From positions 6,944,001-7,008,000 of the forward strand of contig NZ_CP114283.1 of the NCBI RefSeq assembly GCF_027107535.1: a stretch of DNA of 64,000 nucleotides, in the 5' to 3' direction. A program made the position numbers and the translations under genes. This DNA is from Streptomyces aurantiacus (GTDB taxonomy: Bacteria > Actinomycetota > Actinomycetes > Streptomycetales > Streptomycetaceae). Under the pieces are notes generated by a model, which saw nothing but the letters and a program-made list of their open reading frames with translations, was not told where the DNA came from and did not search any database. This document shows positions 25,184 to 33,363 of this stretch, piece by piece (position 1 is the stretch's first letter; every line of letters starts with the position of its first letter).

Positions 25184-26373
25184 CACAGGGCTCCCTCGGT
25201 CGACGGCTGGGCTGACGGCTCGGGAAAGCGGTCGGGGCAGAACGGCGCGAGATCCAGGTCGGGTGACCGGTCCGTCAGTACCTGCGCGATCAAGTGCCCT
25301 GTCCCCGTGGCGAGTCCGATCCCCGCGCCCTCGTGCCCGCACGCGTGGAAGAGGCCGGGTACGCGCGCGTCGGGCCCGACGGCGGGGAGGTGGTCGGGCA
25401 TGTACGGCCGGAAGCCGAGGTAGGAGCGCATGGCCCGCACGCCCGACAGGAAGGGGAACAGCCGGGTCGCCCCCGCCGCCAGCGACCGGGCGACGGGCAG
25501 CGAGAAGGAGCGGTCGAAGCCGACCCGCTCCCGGCTGGCCCCGATCAGTACCGGTCCCGCCGCCGTGCCCTCGACCACCGGGGAGGTCTGCAGCGCCGCA
25601 GAGTCGCTGGCCACGTCGGCCACGTAGTCCGCGGCGTACACCTTGTGGCGCACCCTGCGCGGCAGCGGCTCGGTGACGAGGACGAAGCCGCGCCGGGGCA
25701 GCACCGGCAGGAACACCCCGGCCAGGGCGGCCAGTTCCCCGCCCCAGGTTCCGGCCGCGTTGACGACCGCGGGAGTGCTGATGTCTCCGTGCGAGGTGCG
25801 TACGCCGCGTACCGCCCCCGATCGCGTGCGCAGCACCTCCGTGACCGTCCAGCCGGTCCGCAGCGAGGCACCGGCCGTCCGGGCGAGCCGTACCAGGCGG
25901 GCGGCCGCGAGCGTCGGCATCACCTGGGCGTCCTGTGGGTACAGCACACCGCCCGCGAGCCCCTTCGCCAAGTACGGTTCGAGGTCGTGGAGTTGCTCCG
26001 GAGCGACGCTCGTGGTCCGCACTCCGGCCGCGCGCTGTGCGGCGGAGAGGTCCTCCAGCGCCGTGAGCCCCTCGGGCGCGGAGGCGACGACGAGGCCGCC
26101 CTTCGCCTCGTACTCGACCGACTCCGCCACGCCGGGCTCGGCCGCGAGGCCGGCCCACAGCCGTCCGGAGAGCAGCGCGAGGTCGAGTTCGGGTCCCGGC
26201 TCCTTGTCGGAGACGAGCAGGTTGCCCTCGCCCGCGCCGGTCGTACCGCCGGCCACCGGACCGCGGTCCACGAGGACGACGCTCAGTCCGGCCCGGGCCG
26301 CGTACAGGGCGCTCGCCGCTCCGACCATCCCGGCCCCGACGACCACAACATCGCAGGTCAGCGAGTTATTCAC
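25183..26373 (-). CDS. FAD-dependent amino acid oxidase-like subunit (DadA type, D-hydroxyproline dehydrogenase catalytic subunit)
   Basis: 396-aa protein of the D-amino acid oxidase/glycine oxidase family. N-terminal FAD motif DVVVVGAGMVGAASALYAARAG, GTTGAGEGNLLVSDKEPG (~45), TPAVVNAAGTWGGELAALAG (~205) and C-terminal LFHACGHEGAGIGLATGTG (~355). Expected to oxidise cis-4-hydroxy-D-proline to 1-pyrroline-4-hydroxy-2-carboxylate. First gene of the operon; starts with GTG at 26373, six bases after a -10 hexamer, so its mRNA is probably leaderless. Confidence 0.85.
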   Translation of the reverse strand: MNNSLTCDVVVVGAGMVGAASALYAARAGLSVVLVDRGPVAGGTTGAGEGNLLVSDKEPGPELDLALLSGRLWAGLAAEPGVAESVEYEAKGGLVVASAPEGLTALEDLSAAQRAAGVRTTSVAPEQLHDLEPYLAKGLAGGVLYPQDAQVMPTLAAARLVRLARTAGASLRTGWTVTEVLRTRSGAVRGVRTSHGDISTPAVVNAAGTWGGELAALAGVFLPVLPRRGFVLVTEPLPRRVRHKVYAADYVADVASDSAALQTSPVVEGTAAGPVLIGASRERVGFDRSFSLPVARSLAAGATRLFPFLSGVRAMRSYLGFRPYMPDHLPAVGPDARVPGLFHACGHEGAGIGLATGTGHLIAQVLTDRSPDLDLAPFCPDRFPEPSAQPSTEGAL

Positions 26374-26408
26374 GCCTGTACTATGTCACATACCGCAGAC
26401 TCGGCCAA
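26373..26408 (-). promoter_or_regulatory. Hydroxyproline operon promoter with overlapping operator
   Basis: On the minus strand: -35 TTGGCC (26408-26403), 17-bp spacer, -10 CATAGT (26385-26380), six bases, then the GTG start of the first gene. The palindrome TATGT-G-ACATA (26392-26382) overlaps the -10 element and is a good candidate site for the operon's GntR/FCD regulator. The positions are seen; regulator binding is inferred. Confidence 0.65.
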
Positions 26409-26460
26409 GAGGGCGACGGGCCCGGCCCCCGTCAGGAGTGGGCCGGCCGGCGCCCCGCCG

Positions 26461-26491
26461 AGGGGCGCGGGGAACTGCGCGACCAGTCCCC
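26461..26491 (+). repeat. Dispersed intergenic repeat, copy 1
   Basis: About 30 bp beginning GGGGCGCGGGGAACTGCGCG and ending CCAGTCCCC. It matches, in opposite orientation and nearly base for base, the sequence at 49496-49528. Lies between the hydroxyproline operon and the methyltransferase gene (158-bp gap). Confidence 0.75.
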
Positions 26492-26531
26492 ACGCGCCCG
26501 CACCCACCCCGCGGCGCCCGGCGCCCCGCTC

Positions 26532-27254
26532 TCAGTCGCGCCCCACGACCATCCACTTCGACGGGAGCTCGATCCGCGAGCCGTCGGCACGGCACTCCGT
26601 GGTGACGAGCGGCAGCTCCCCGCTCGCCCGCACGGCGAGCCCCGCCGCGCGCAGGTACTCGGGGACGGCGGCGTCGGCCACCTCGCCGGGGGCGATCCCG
26701 TGCCGGAAGACGGGCGCGAGTTTCGCCGGTGGCCCGTCGGGACTCTGGGCGAGACCGCGCAGCACGACCCCGGCGGCCTCGGCGAGCTCGACGAGGAACG
26801 CGCACCCCCGGTCGCCGACCAGCCTGGCCAACCCGTCGACGAGCGGCTGCCGGTCGGCCGGTTCGCACTGGTGCAGCACGCCACGCATATAGACGTTGGC
26901 GTCACCGAGTTCGGCGTGCAGCATCTCGGCCTCGGCCTTGTCCGCCGCGTCGAACAGCCGGTAGGAGGCCTGACCCGCGGGATCGGCGAGCCGGGCGTGG
27001 TCGAGGGCGGCGGCCGACAGGTCGGCGCCGACGACCCGCGGAAAGCGGTCGGCGAGGAACCGCGTCTGGGTGCCGTTGCCGCAGCCGAGATCCACGAGAG
27101 GCAGCCCCGGGGCGGTCAGGTGCGGTTCGAACAGGGCGAGATGGACGCGCGCGGTCAGCGCCGGCTCGGCGTCCCAGAAGACGGCTCCCGGCTCGCCCGG
27201 AGCCTCGCTCCAAAAACCCTCCCAGGCCTGCCTGTACCGAGTAGTCACGCTCAT
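26532..27254 (-). CDS. Class I SAM-dependent methyltransferase
   Basis: 240-aa Rossmann-fold methyltransferase. SAM-binding motif I is LPLVDLGCGNGTQTRFLADRF (~residue 52), followed by VVGADLSAAALDHAR (motif II) and ANVYMRGVLHQCEPADR (post-I/motif IV). The substrate is unknown; related actinobacterial proteins are annotated as generic methyltransferases. ATG 27254. The 156 bp to the SpoIIE gene end show nothing recognisable. Confidence 0.75.
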   Translation of the reverse strand: MSVTTRYRQAWEGFWSEAPGEPGAVFWDAEPALTARVHLALFEPHLTAPGLPLVDLGCGNGTQTRFLADRFPRVVGADLSAAALDHARLADPAGQASYRLFDAADKAEAEMLHAELGDANVYMRGVLHQCEPADRQPLVDGLARLVGDRGCAFLVELAEAAGVVLRGLAQSPDGPPAKLAPVFRHGIAPGEVADAAVPEYLRAAGLAVRASGELPLVTTECRADGSRIELPSKWMVVGRD

Positions 27255-27410
27255 GCCAGCTCCCCAGGGTGCGACCGCTAACCGCCCAAAAGTGACGGAC
27301 AGTCCGGTCTATCGCGCCCGGCGTGCGGCGACAAGAACACGGTGCGTACCTTCCACGGCTCATTCGACAGCCGTGCGCCGATGCGCGCCCCTCGGGGCTG
27401 GGCGGGGCGC

Positions 27411-29888
27411 TCAGCGACGTGGCAGGGTCAGTTCGAACCACACCGTCTTGCCGGAGCCCGTCCGGCTGGTCCCCCACTCGCGCGCCAGGGTGCTGACCAC
27501 GCGCATCCCGCGCCCGGCCTCGTCGAGCGGACCCACGCTGAGCAGCGTCGGCAGGGTGTGGTCGTCGTCGCTCACCTCGCACAACAGGGTGTCGCCCCGG
27601 ACGAGTCTCAGTTCGATCGGCCGGCTGTGGGAGTGCCGTACGGCGTTGGTGACGAGTTCACTGACCAGCAACTCCGTCACGGCCGCCTGGGAGTCGAGTC
27701 CCCACTCGTGGAGCTGCTCACGGACCGCGCCGCGTGCCCTGCGGACCTCCAGCCGGTCGTGGCCGATGCGCCACTCGGCGACGTCCTCCGGGTCGATGCC
27801 GTTGAGCCTGGCCATCAGGAGCGCCACGTCGTCCTTGCGGCCGCCGCGGGTGTTGAGGGCGCGGATGATGGTGTCGCAGGCGTCGTCCATGGACGCTGCC
27901 GGGTGGGCGGCGGACTCGCAGAGAGTGGCGAGGCCGACACCGATGTCCTCGCCGCGCACCTCGACCAGGCCGTCGGTGCACATCACGAGCCGGTCGCCGG
28001 GCGCCACCCGCACGCGTACGGACTCGAAGGGCACTCCGCCGACGCCGATGGGTGCGCCCGTCGGCAGGTCGAGCAGGTCGCTTCGGCCGTCCTCGGCGCG
28101 GACCACCACCGGTGGGATGTGGCCCGCGTTGGCGATCAGCAGCTCGCTCGCGATGGGGTCGTATACCGCGTACAGGCAGGTCGCGAGGTAGTGCTCGCCG
28201 AGGCGCTGCGCCAAGTCGTCGAGGTTGCGCAGGAGTTGTTCGGGCGGCAGGTCGAGGGCCGCCATGGTCTGCACGGCGGTGCGCAACTGCCCCATCATCG
28301 CCGCCGAGTTGAGGCCGTGGCCCATCACGTCGCCGACGACGAGCGCGGTGCGCGACCCGGGCAGCTTCACCGAGTCGAACCAGTCGCCGCCGACCCGGCC
28401 GAGCAGCGTGCCCGGCAGATAGCGGGTCGCGATGTCGCAGCCGGACATCCTCGGGGCGATGTGCGGCAGCATGCTGTCCTGGAGGGTCTCGGCGACACTC
28501 TCCTGGTACGTGTACATGCGCGCGTTGTCGAGTACGAGCCCGGCCCGGGCGGCGAGTTCGGCGCCGGTGACGCGGTCCATGTCGTTGAACTCGACGCGCT
28601 CCGGATGGCGGAGCAGGATCATGAAGCCGAGGACCACGTGCCGGGCCTTGAGGGGCACGACCAGCATGGAGCGGCCCGTGATGAGGGGCCGGATGTCGCG
28701 CTTCTCGAACTGCGCGGCGATCATGTGGCCCATCTGCTCGCTGATGCGCGGCACGAGGACGGGCTCGCCGCTCGTCATGCACTGGAAGAACGGGGTCTGC
28801 GCCGGGAAGGGCATGGCCTCGCCGACCGGTACGACGTCGTCCCAGCGGCCCGGCTCGTCGGTGTGCTCCAGCGCGACCCGGTGCCACATCGTGGTCGTGT
28901 CGGGCACGCCTTCGGGGAAGCCCTCACCCGCGACGACCTGTTCCCGCAGATAGGTCCCGGCCACGTCCGTGAAGCGCGGGACGACGGCCCGGCTGACCTC
29001 GACGATGGTCCGGGACAGATCGAGGGAGGTGCCGATGCGTCCGCTGACCTCGTTCAGGAACTCCAGCCGCTCCCGTACGGCCACGTATTCGAGGTCTTCC
29101 CGCTCGGCCTCCGCGTCCTGCGGCAGAGGCTCGCCGGTCGCGGCCGCCGCGGCCGCCCGCTCCTTTCGTGCCCTGCGCTCGGCGCGCCGGGGCACGCCCC
29201 AGTCGGGGGTGACCGGCACACGGTCGTTCTGACTGAACTCCAGGACGGGATAGCCCAGTTCGAGGACCTGGGCGACGATGCGGGCACTCTCGCCGACGCT
29301 CATGCTCGGCAGGATCTCGGGCAGCCTGCGCGCCAGTTCCTCGGCGCCGGGGAAGTCGGTGTGCAGGGCGAACCCGGGCACGATGCGCTCCACGGCCGCA
29401 CCCGCGCCGGTGCCCTCGCGCCCCAGCGCGCCCGCGTCGGCGGCGAGGACCAACAGCCGCTCCGGGCCCGGCCCGACCAGTGGGTACGCCCACCACAGGA
29501 CGTCGATCCGGTCGCTGCTCGCCGCCGTCAGCCGCGCCCGTCCCGCGGCCGGGTAGGACAGCCGCCCGTCGAGGGAGGACTCCAGGCCGGGTCCCAGACC
29601 GTCGTCGTACACGGCGTACGCCCCGAAGGGCGCGCTCTCGTCGTCCTCGGGCAGGGCTCCGGAAACGGGCAGCAGGTCGACGGCGGGACGGCCGACCGCC
29701 TCACCCCTGTCCGCCCCGAACAGCCGCCGGGCGCCCCGGCTCCAGTGCGAGACCAGGCCCTCACGGTCCACCACGACCACCGCCAGCGGAATCCGCCCCG
29801 CCCCGGCGACCGCGTCACCGGCCGCACGGCCGGGAGGTGCGCCCGTCTCGGTGCCACGGTCGGTGCCACGGTCAGTGCCACGGTCCAT
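27411..29888 (-). CDS. SpoIIE-family PP2C phosphatase with PAS, GAF and HATPase domains
   Basis: 825-aa regulatory protein (start at ATG 29888; an in-frame ATG at 29918 would add 10 residues). N-terminal PAS-like domain (PLAVVVVDREGLVSHWSRGARRLFG), a second sensor region, a GAF-like domain about 290-460 (VSGRIGTSLDLSRTIVEVSR; PLKARHVVLGFMIL), a PP2C/SpoIIE phosphatase domain about 480-690 (GGDWFDSVKL, GDVMGHGLNSAAMMGQLR, VMCTDGLVEVRG), and a C-terminal HATPase/anti-sigma kinase domain (LLVSELVTNAVRHSHSRP, GRGMRVVSTLAREWG). Such proteins are common in Streptomyces and tune anti-sigma/anti-anti-sigma partners. The N-terminus contains a three-unit DRGT repeat encoded by a 12-bp tandem repeat. 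Confidence 0.87.
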   Translation of the reverse strand: MDRGTDRGTDRGTETGAPPGRAAGDAVAGAGRIPLAVVVVDREGLVSHWSRGARRLFGADRGEAVGRPAVDLLPVSGALPEDDESAPFGAYAVYDDGLGPGLESSLDGRLSYPAAGRARLTAASSDRIDVLWWAYPLVGPGPERLLVLAADAGALGREGTGAGAAVERIVPGFALHTDFPGAEELARRLPEILPSMSVGESARIVAQVLELGYPVLEFSQNDRVPVTPDWGVPRRAERRARKERAAAAAATGEPLPQDAEAEREDLEYVAVRERLEFLNEVSGRIGTSLDLSRTIVEVSRAVVPRFTDVAGTYLREQVVAGEGFPEGVPDTTTMWHRVALEHTDEPGRWDDVVPVGEAMPFPAQTPFFQCMTSGEPVLVPRISEQMGHMIAAQFEKRDIRPLITGRSMLVVPLKARHVVLGFMILLRHPERVEFNDMDRVTGAELAARAGLVLDNARMYTYQESVAETLQDSMLPHIAPRMSGCDIATRYLPGTLLGRVGGDWFDSVKLPGSRTALVVGDVMGHGLNSAAMMGQLRTAVQTMAALDLPPEQLLRNLDDLAQRLGEHYLATCLYAVYDPIASELLIANAGHIPPVVVRAEDGRSDLLDLPTGAPIGVGGVPFESVRVRVAPGDRLVMCTDGLVEVRGEDIGVGLATLCESAAHPAASMDDACDTIIRALNTRGGRKDDVALLMARLNGIDPEDVAEWRIGHDRLEVRRARGAVREQLHEWGLDSQAAVTELLVSELVTNAVRHSHSRPIELRLVRGDTLLCEVSDDDHTLPTLLSVGPLDEAGRGMRVVSTLAREWGTSRTGSGKTVWFELTLPRR
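29850..29885. repeat. 12-bp tandem repeat in the start of the SpoIIE-type gene
   Basis: Three units GGTGCCACGGTC (last unit with A at position 1) at 29850-29861, 29862-29873 and 29874-29885, encoding DRGT repeats right after the ATG at 29888. In-frame length changes would not disrupt the gene. Confidence 0.85.
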
Positions 29889-30066
29889 GGCCCAGGCCCT
29901 CTCTCCCACGGTCCGCAAGATCTATGCCGCCACGACAACCACGGTACGTCCACGCCCGGTAGCCATGTGTGGCAATCGGCGAAATAGCACCGGCGCACAC
30001 CACACGGCTGCCCGCGCCCCGGCTGGGGACGCCCCTGCGGCACCCGCGCCCGGCCCGGGACCACTG

Positions 30067-32460
30067 TCAGTCCTCGTGCCCCAGCTGGAGATCCCGCTCG
30101 GTCCTCCCGCCCCCGGCCACCTGCAGCACGGTGGCGACCGGCGGGTAGCCGGCCGCGATCACCGTGTACTCCCCCGACGACAGGTCGACGAACCGGAACG
30201 TTCCGTCGCCCCCGGTGGTCAGGGTGTCCACCACGTTCCCCGCGGCGTCGAGCAGGGTCACCCGCGCGTCCTCGACGGGCCGCCCGCCGGTGGCGTGCAC
30301 GGTTCCCCGCAGCACCGCCCCGCCCGCGAGTTCGACGTCCTGCCGGGTCTCCCGGGCGGCCTGCACGCTCACGGGCAGGGCGGCCGGCCGGAAGGCCGGG
30401 GCGCTCGCCGCCAGGGTGTACTCCCCCGCCACCAACTCCGTGATGTCGTAGTCGCCTTCCCGTCCGCTGCGTGTCGTGGCGACCACCTCACCGTGCACGT
30501 CGGTGAGGGTGACGGTGGCGTCCCGGACCGGTGTTCCGTCCGCCGTCGTCACACTGCCGGCCAGCCGGCCCGCACCGCCGAGCACCACGTCCAGTTCCAC
30601 GGACCGCTCCCCGACGGTGACGCCGACCGCCTGTGGCTGGTGTCCGCCGGCCGCGGCGATCAGGACGTACGACCCCGGTCCGGGCGTCGACAGGGCGTAC
30701 CGTCCGTCCTCGCCGCTCGCGCCCCGCCCGATCTGCCGCCCCACGACGTCGATGAGGGTGAGGGCGGCGCGGGGCACGACGGTGCCGTCGGAGTGCTGCA
30801 CGGTGCCGCAGACGGGGATCCCGGCGGCGTACGAGGAACGGGCCCCCGGGATCGTGGTGTCGGGGACCGCGGTCTCGCCCGCGGCGGAGGTGTGGTGGGA
30901 CACCGGTGGTTTCTCCTTGAGGAAGAAGGCGACGAGCAGGCCCAGGACGAGCACCGGCACGAGGTGGAGGAAGAGCCGCGGCATCACTTCGGCGTACGCC
31001 GCGACGTAGCCCTCCCGCAGCTCGGCGGGCAGCGCGTGGACGAGTTGCGGAGTGAGGGACTCGAGGCCTGGCGCACCGGCCCGGGCGGGCAGCCGTTCGG
31101 TGAGGGAGTCCGCGAGCCGTTCGGCGAGGAGCGTGCCGAGGACCGCCGCGCCGACGCAGCCGCCGATCTGCCGGAAGTAGTTGTTGGCGCCGGTCGCGGC
31201 GCCGACATCGTGCGCCTGCACGGAGTTCTGCAGGGCGAGGACGAGGACGGGCATGACCAGGCCGATGCCCGCGCCGAGGAGGGCCGTCCAGACACCGAAG
31301 TGGAGCCGGGACGTGTCGGCTTCGAGCCGCGACAGGAGCCACATGCCGACGACGGACAGGGCGACGCCGAGGATCGGGTAGATCTTGTGGTGGCCGCTGC
31401 GGCCGGCGAGTTGGCCCGAGACGACCGAGGCGCCGACGATCCCGGCCATCATCGGGACCATGAGCAGGCCGGACTCGGTGGCGGTGGCACCGCCGGCCAT
31501 CTGCAGGTACGTCGGCAGGTAGCCGGCCGCGCCGAACAGGGCGACCCCTACGGCCACGCCCACGAGCCCTGTGACGTCGAAGACCCCGTCGCGGAACAGC
31601 CGCAGCGGGATGAGGGGTTGGGCCGCGAAGCGCTCGGCGAACAGGAAGAGGACGGTCGAGGCGACGGCTCCGCCGCCGAGCCCGAGGATGACGCGAGAAC
31701 CCCAGACGTACTCCGTACCACCCCAACTGGTCAGCAACACGAGGCAGGTCGAGGCGGCGGCGAGCAGCAGGGCGCCGAGGATGTCCGGGCGCGGCCTGAC
31801 GGTGGGTCTGGGCCGTTCGAGGGCGAGGGCCACCACGGCCAGCGCGATGAGGCCGAAGGGCACGTTGACGTAGAAGCACCAGCGCCAGGAGAGGTGATCG
31901 GTGAGGTAGCCGCCGAGCAGCGGGCCGGCGACCGAGGCGAGGCCGAACACGGCGCCGATCACTCCCATGAAGCAACCGCGGCTGCGGGGCGGCACGATGT
32001 CCGCGATGATCGCCTGTACGCCGACCAGGAGACCGCCGGCGCCGACGCCCTGGAGTGCGCGGAAGGCGATCAACTGGTCCATGGTGTGCGACCGTCCGGC
32101 GAGCGCGGAGCCGGTCACGAAGACGACGGTCGCGAACTGGAAGACGCCCTTACGGCCGTAGAGAGCACCGAGTTGGCCGTAGACGGGCAGTCCCACGGTC
32201 GCCGTGAGGAGATACGCGGTGATCGGCCAGGACATCCGGTCCAGGCCGTGCAGTTCTCCGACGATCTCCGGGAGTGCGGTGGCGACGATCATCTGCTCCA
32301 GCGCCGCGAGCAGCAGCGCCAGCAGCAGCGCGCAGAACACCATGCGTACGCGGCCGGGGCTGAGCGTCTCCAACTGTGAGGGTTCTCTGGGCACTTGCGG
32401 CGTGTCCGACGCCGGAGCCGAAACGTCCCGCCCGCTTTTCGCCAGCGTCGTGCCGCCCAC
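30067..32460 (-). CDS. MFS drug-exporter (DHA2 type) fused to carboxypeptidase-regulatory-like repeats
   Basis: 797-aa protein. Residues about 35-520 are a 14-segment MFS transporter of the DHA2/EmrB type: ALEQMIVATALPEIVGELHG at TM1, GRKGVFQFATVVFVTGSAL motif A region, RALQGVGAGGLLVGVQAI, and GPLLGGYLTDHLSWRWCFYVNVPFG motif C region. A last TM at ~500-520 (HLVPVLVLGLLVAFFL) is followed by three ~80-residue beta-sandwich repeats of the carboxypeptidase regulatory-like type (GTVQHSDGTVVPRAALTLID; GSVTTADGTPVRDATVTLTD; GTVHATGGRPVEDARVTLLD). Function of the tail is unknown. Stands alone; 252 bp upstream hold only a terminator. Confidence 0.85.
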   Translation of the reverse strand: MGGTTLAKSGRDVSAPASDTPQVPREPSQLETLSPGRVRMVFCALLLALLLAALEQMIVATALPEIVGELHGLDRMSWPITAYLLTATVGLPVYGQLGALYGRKGVFQFATVVFVTGSALAGRSHTMDQLIAFRALQGVGAGGLLVGVQAIIADIVPPRSRGCFMGVIGAVFGLASVAGPLLGGYLTDHLSWRWCFYVNVPFGLIALAVVALALERPRPTVRPRPDILGALLLAAASTCLVLLTSWGGTEYVWGSRVILGLGGGAVASTVLFLFAERFAAQPLIPLRLFRDGVFDVTGLVGVAVGVALFGAAGYLPTYLQMAGGATATESGLLMVPMMAGIVGASVVSGQLAGRSGHHKIYPILGVALSVVGMWLLSRLEADTSRLHFGVWTALLGAGIGLVMPVLVLALQNSVQAHDVGAATGANNYFRQIGGCVGAAVLGTLLAERLADSLTERLPARAGAPGLESLTPQLVHALPAELREGYVAAYAEVMPRLFLHLVPVLVLGLLVAFFLKEKPPVSHHTSAAGETAVPDTTIPGARSSYAAGIPVCGTVQHSDGTVVPRAALTLIDVVGRQIGRGASGEDGRYALSTPGPGSYVLIAAAGGHQPQAVGVTVGERSVELDVVLGGAGRLAGSVTTADGTPVRDATVTLTDVHGEVVATTRSGREGDYDITELVAGEYTLAASAPAFRPAALPVSVQAARETRQDVELAGGAVLRGTVHATGGRPVEDARVTLLDAAGNVVDTLTTGGDGTFRFVDLSSGEYTVIAAGYPPVATVLQVAGGGRTERDLQLGHED

Positions 32461-32666
32461 GTGCCGCTCCCCTCGTCGCGCCTGCGCGGCCCATTTTTCG
32501 CATTACGCGACATCTGGGAGCAAGCGCGACGAGTCGCCCTGCGGCGGGCCCGGGCGGACGTATCCGCCGGTCGGAGCCCTACGGCGTACGGCCGGGCCGT
32601 ACCGAGAACCACTCGAAACGGTGAGCCCGACCACCGCGCGGGAGCATCCGCGCGCGCCGTACGAAA

Positions 32667-32695
32667 GGAGCCGGAGGGGTTGCCCCTCCGGCTCC
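32667..32695. terminator. Perfect hairpin terminator
   Basis: 13-bp perfect arms GGAGCCGGAGGGG / CCCCTCCGGCTCC with a TTG loop; on the minus strand it is followed by TTTCG. It lies 18 bp after the stop of the SRPBCC gene (32713) and upstream of the MFS gene. Confidence 0.85.
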
Positions 32696-32712
32696 GCGAA
32701 ACGTGGGAGGAG

Positions 32713-33156
32713 CTACTTCTCCATCTCGGTGGCGAGCTTCGCCAGCACCTCGTCGTAGATCCGGCCGAGCCCCTTGGGCGCGAACGTCCGCTCGAAGAAG
32801 CCGCCGATGCCACCGGCGCCGTTCCACACGGAGGTCACGACGACCCGGGCCTTGCCCTCGCCGGCCGGGGTGACCCGCCAGGTGGTCACCATCGAGGAGT
32901 TGCGGTCCTTCTCCACGAGTTCGCCGTCGGTGGGTTCGCTCACCTCGAGCAGGCAGTCACGGACCCGCTTGCTGGTGGCCTGGAGCTTCCAGTGGACGAG
33001 GGTTCCCTCGCCGTCGCCGCCCTCGCGGACCTCGTACTCGCTGAAGTGCTCGGTCAGGAGCTTCGCACGCGTGCCGTTGTAGTCGGCCAGCGCATCGAAC
33101 ACGTCGTCCGGCTTACCCGCTACGACTCGCTCCGTGGTGGCCTCGACCTGCGCCAT
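32713..33156 (-). CDS. SRPBCC-family protein
   Basis: 147-aa single START/SRPBCC-like domain: VEATTERVVAGKPDDVFDALADY at the N-terminus, LVHWKLQATSKRVRDCLLEV in the middle and IYDEVLAKLATEMEK as the C-terminal helix. Such proteins bind hydrophobic ligands in a cavity; the ligand is unknown. ATG 33156 chosen because the family begins at that point. Confidence 0.72.
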   Translation of the reverse strand: MAQVEATTERVVAGKPDDVFDALADYNGTRAKLLTEHFSEYEVREGGDGEGTLVHWKLQATSKRVRDCLLEVSEPTDGELVEKDRNSSMVTTWRVTPAGEGKARVVVTSVWNGAGGIGGFFERTFAPKGLGRIYDEVLAKLATEMEK

Positions 33157-33319
33157 TGCGTTCCTCCAGCACTCGGGATCTCGGGCGTGAGCGCTCAGCC
33201 AACCATCAGGCGGCCGAGCCGCCCAAATCGGGGTCCCCCGAGGAGGCGCCGACGATCCGCGCACGACCGCGAGCACCTCGACGGACACGGCACTCGAAAA
33301 CGAGTTCGCACGATCAAGG

Positions 33320-33337
33320 GAACATGTGTTCTATTCT
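33320..33337 (+). promoter_or_regulatory. LexA-like SOS box with adjacent -10 element
   Basis: GAAC-ATGT-GTTC (33320-33331) matches the core of actinobacterial SOS boxes (GAAC-N4-GTTC), though the outer bases differ from the TC...GA flanks of the best sites. TATTCT (33332-33337) directly after it fits the -10 consensus TANNNT. It lies 33 bp before the radical SAM gene start. From memory, Rv2578c of Mycobacterium tuberculosis was reported among LexA-linked genes. Confidence 0.6.
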
Positions 33338-33363
33338 GTGGCCAGTGCTATCGAGGAGGCGTC

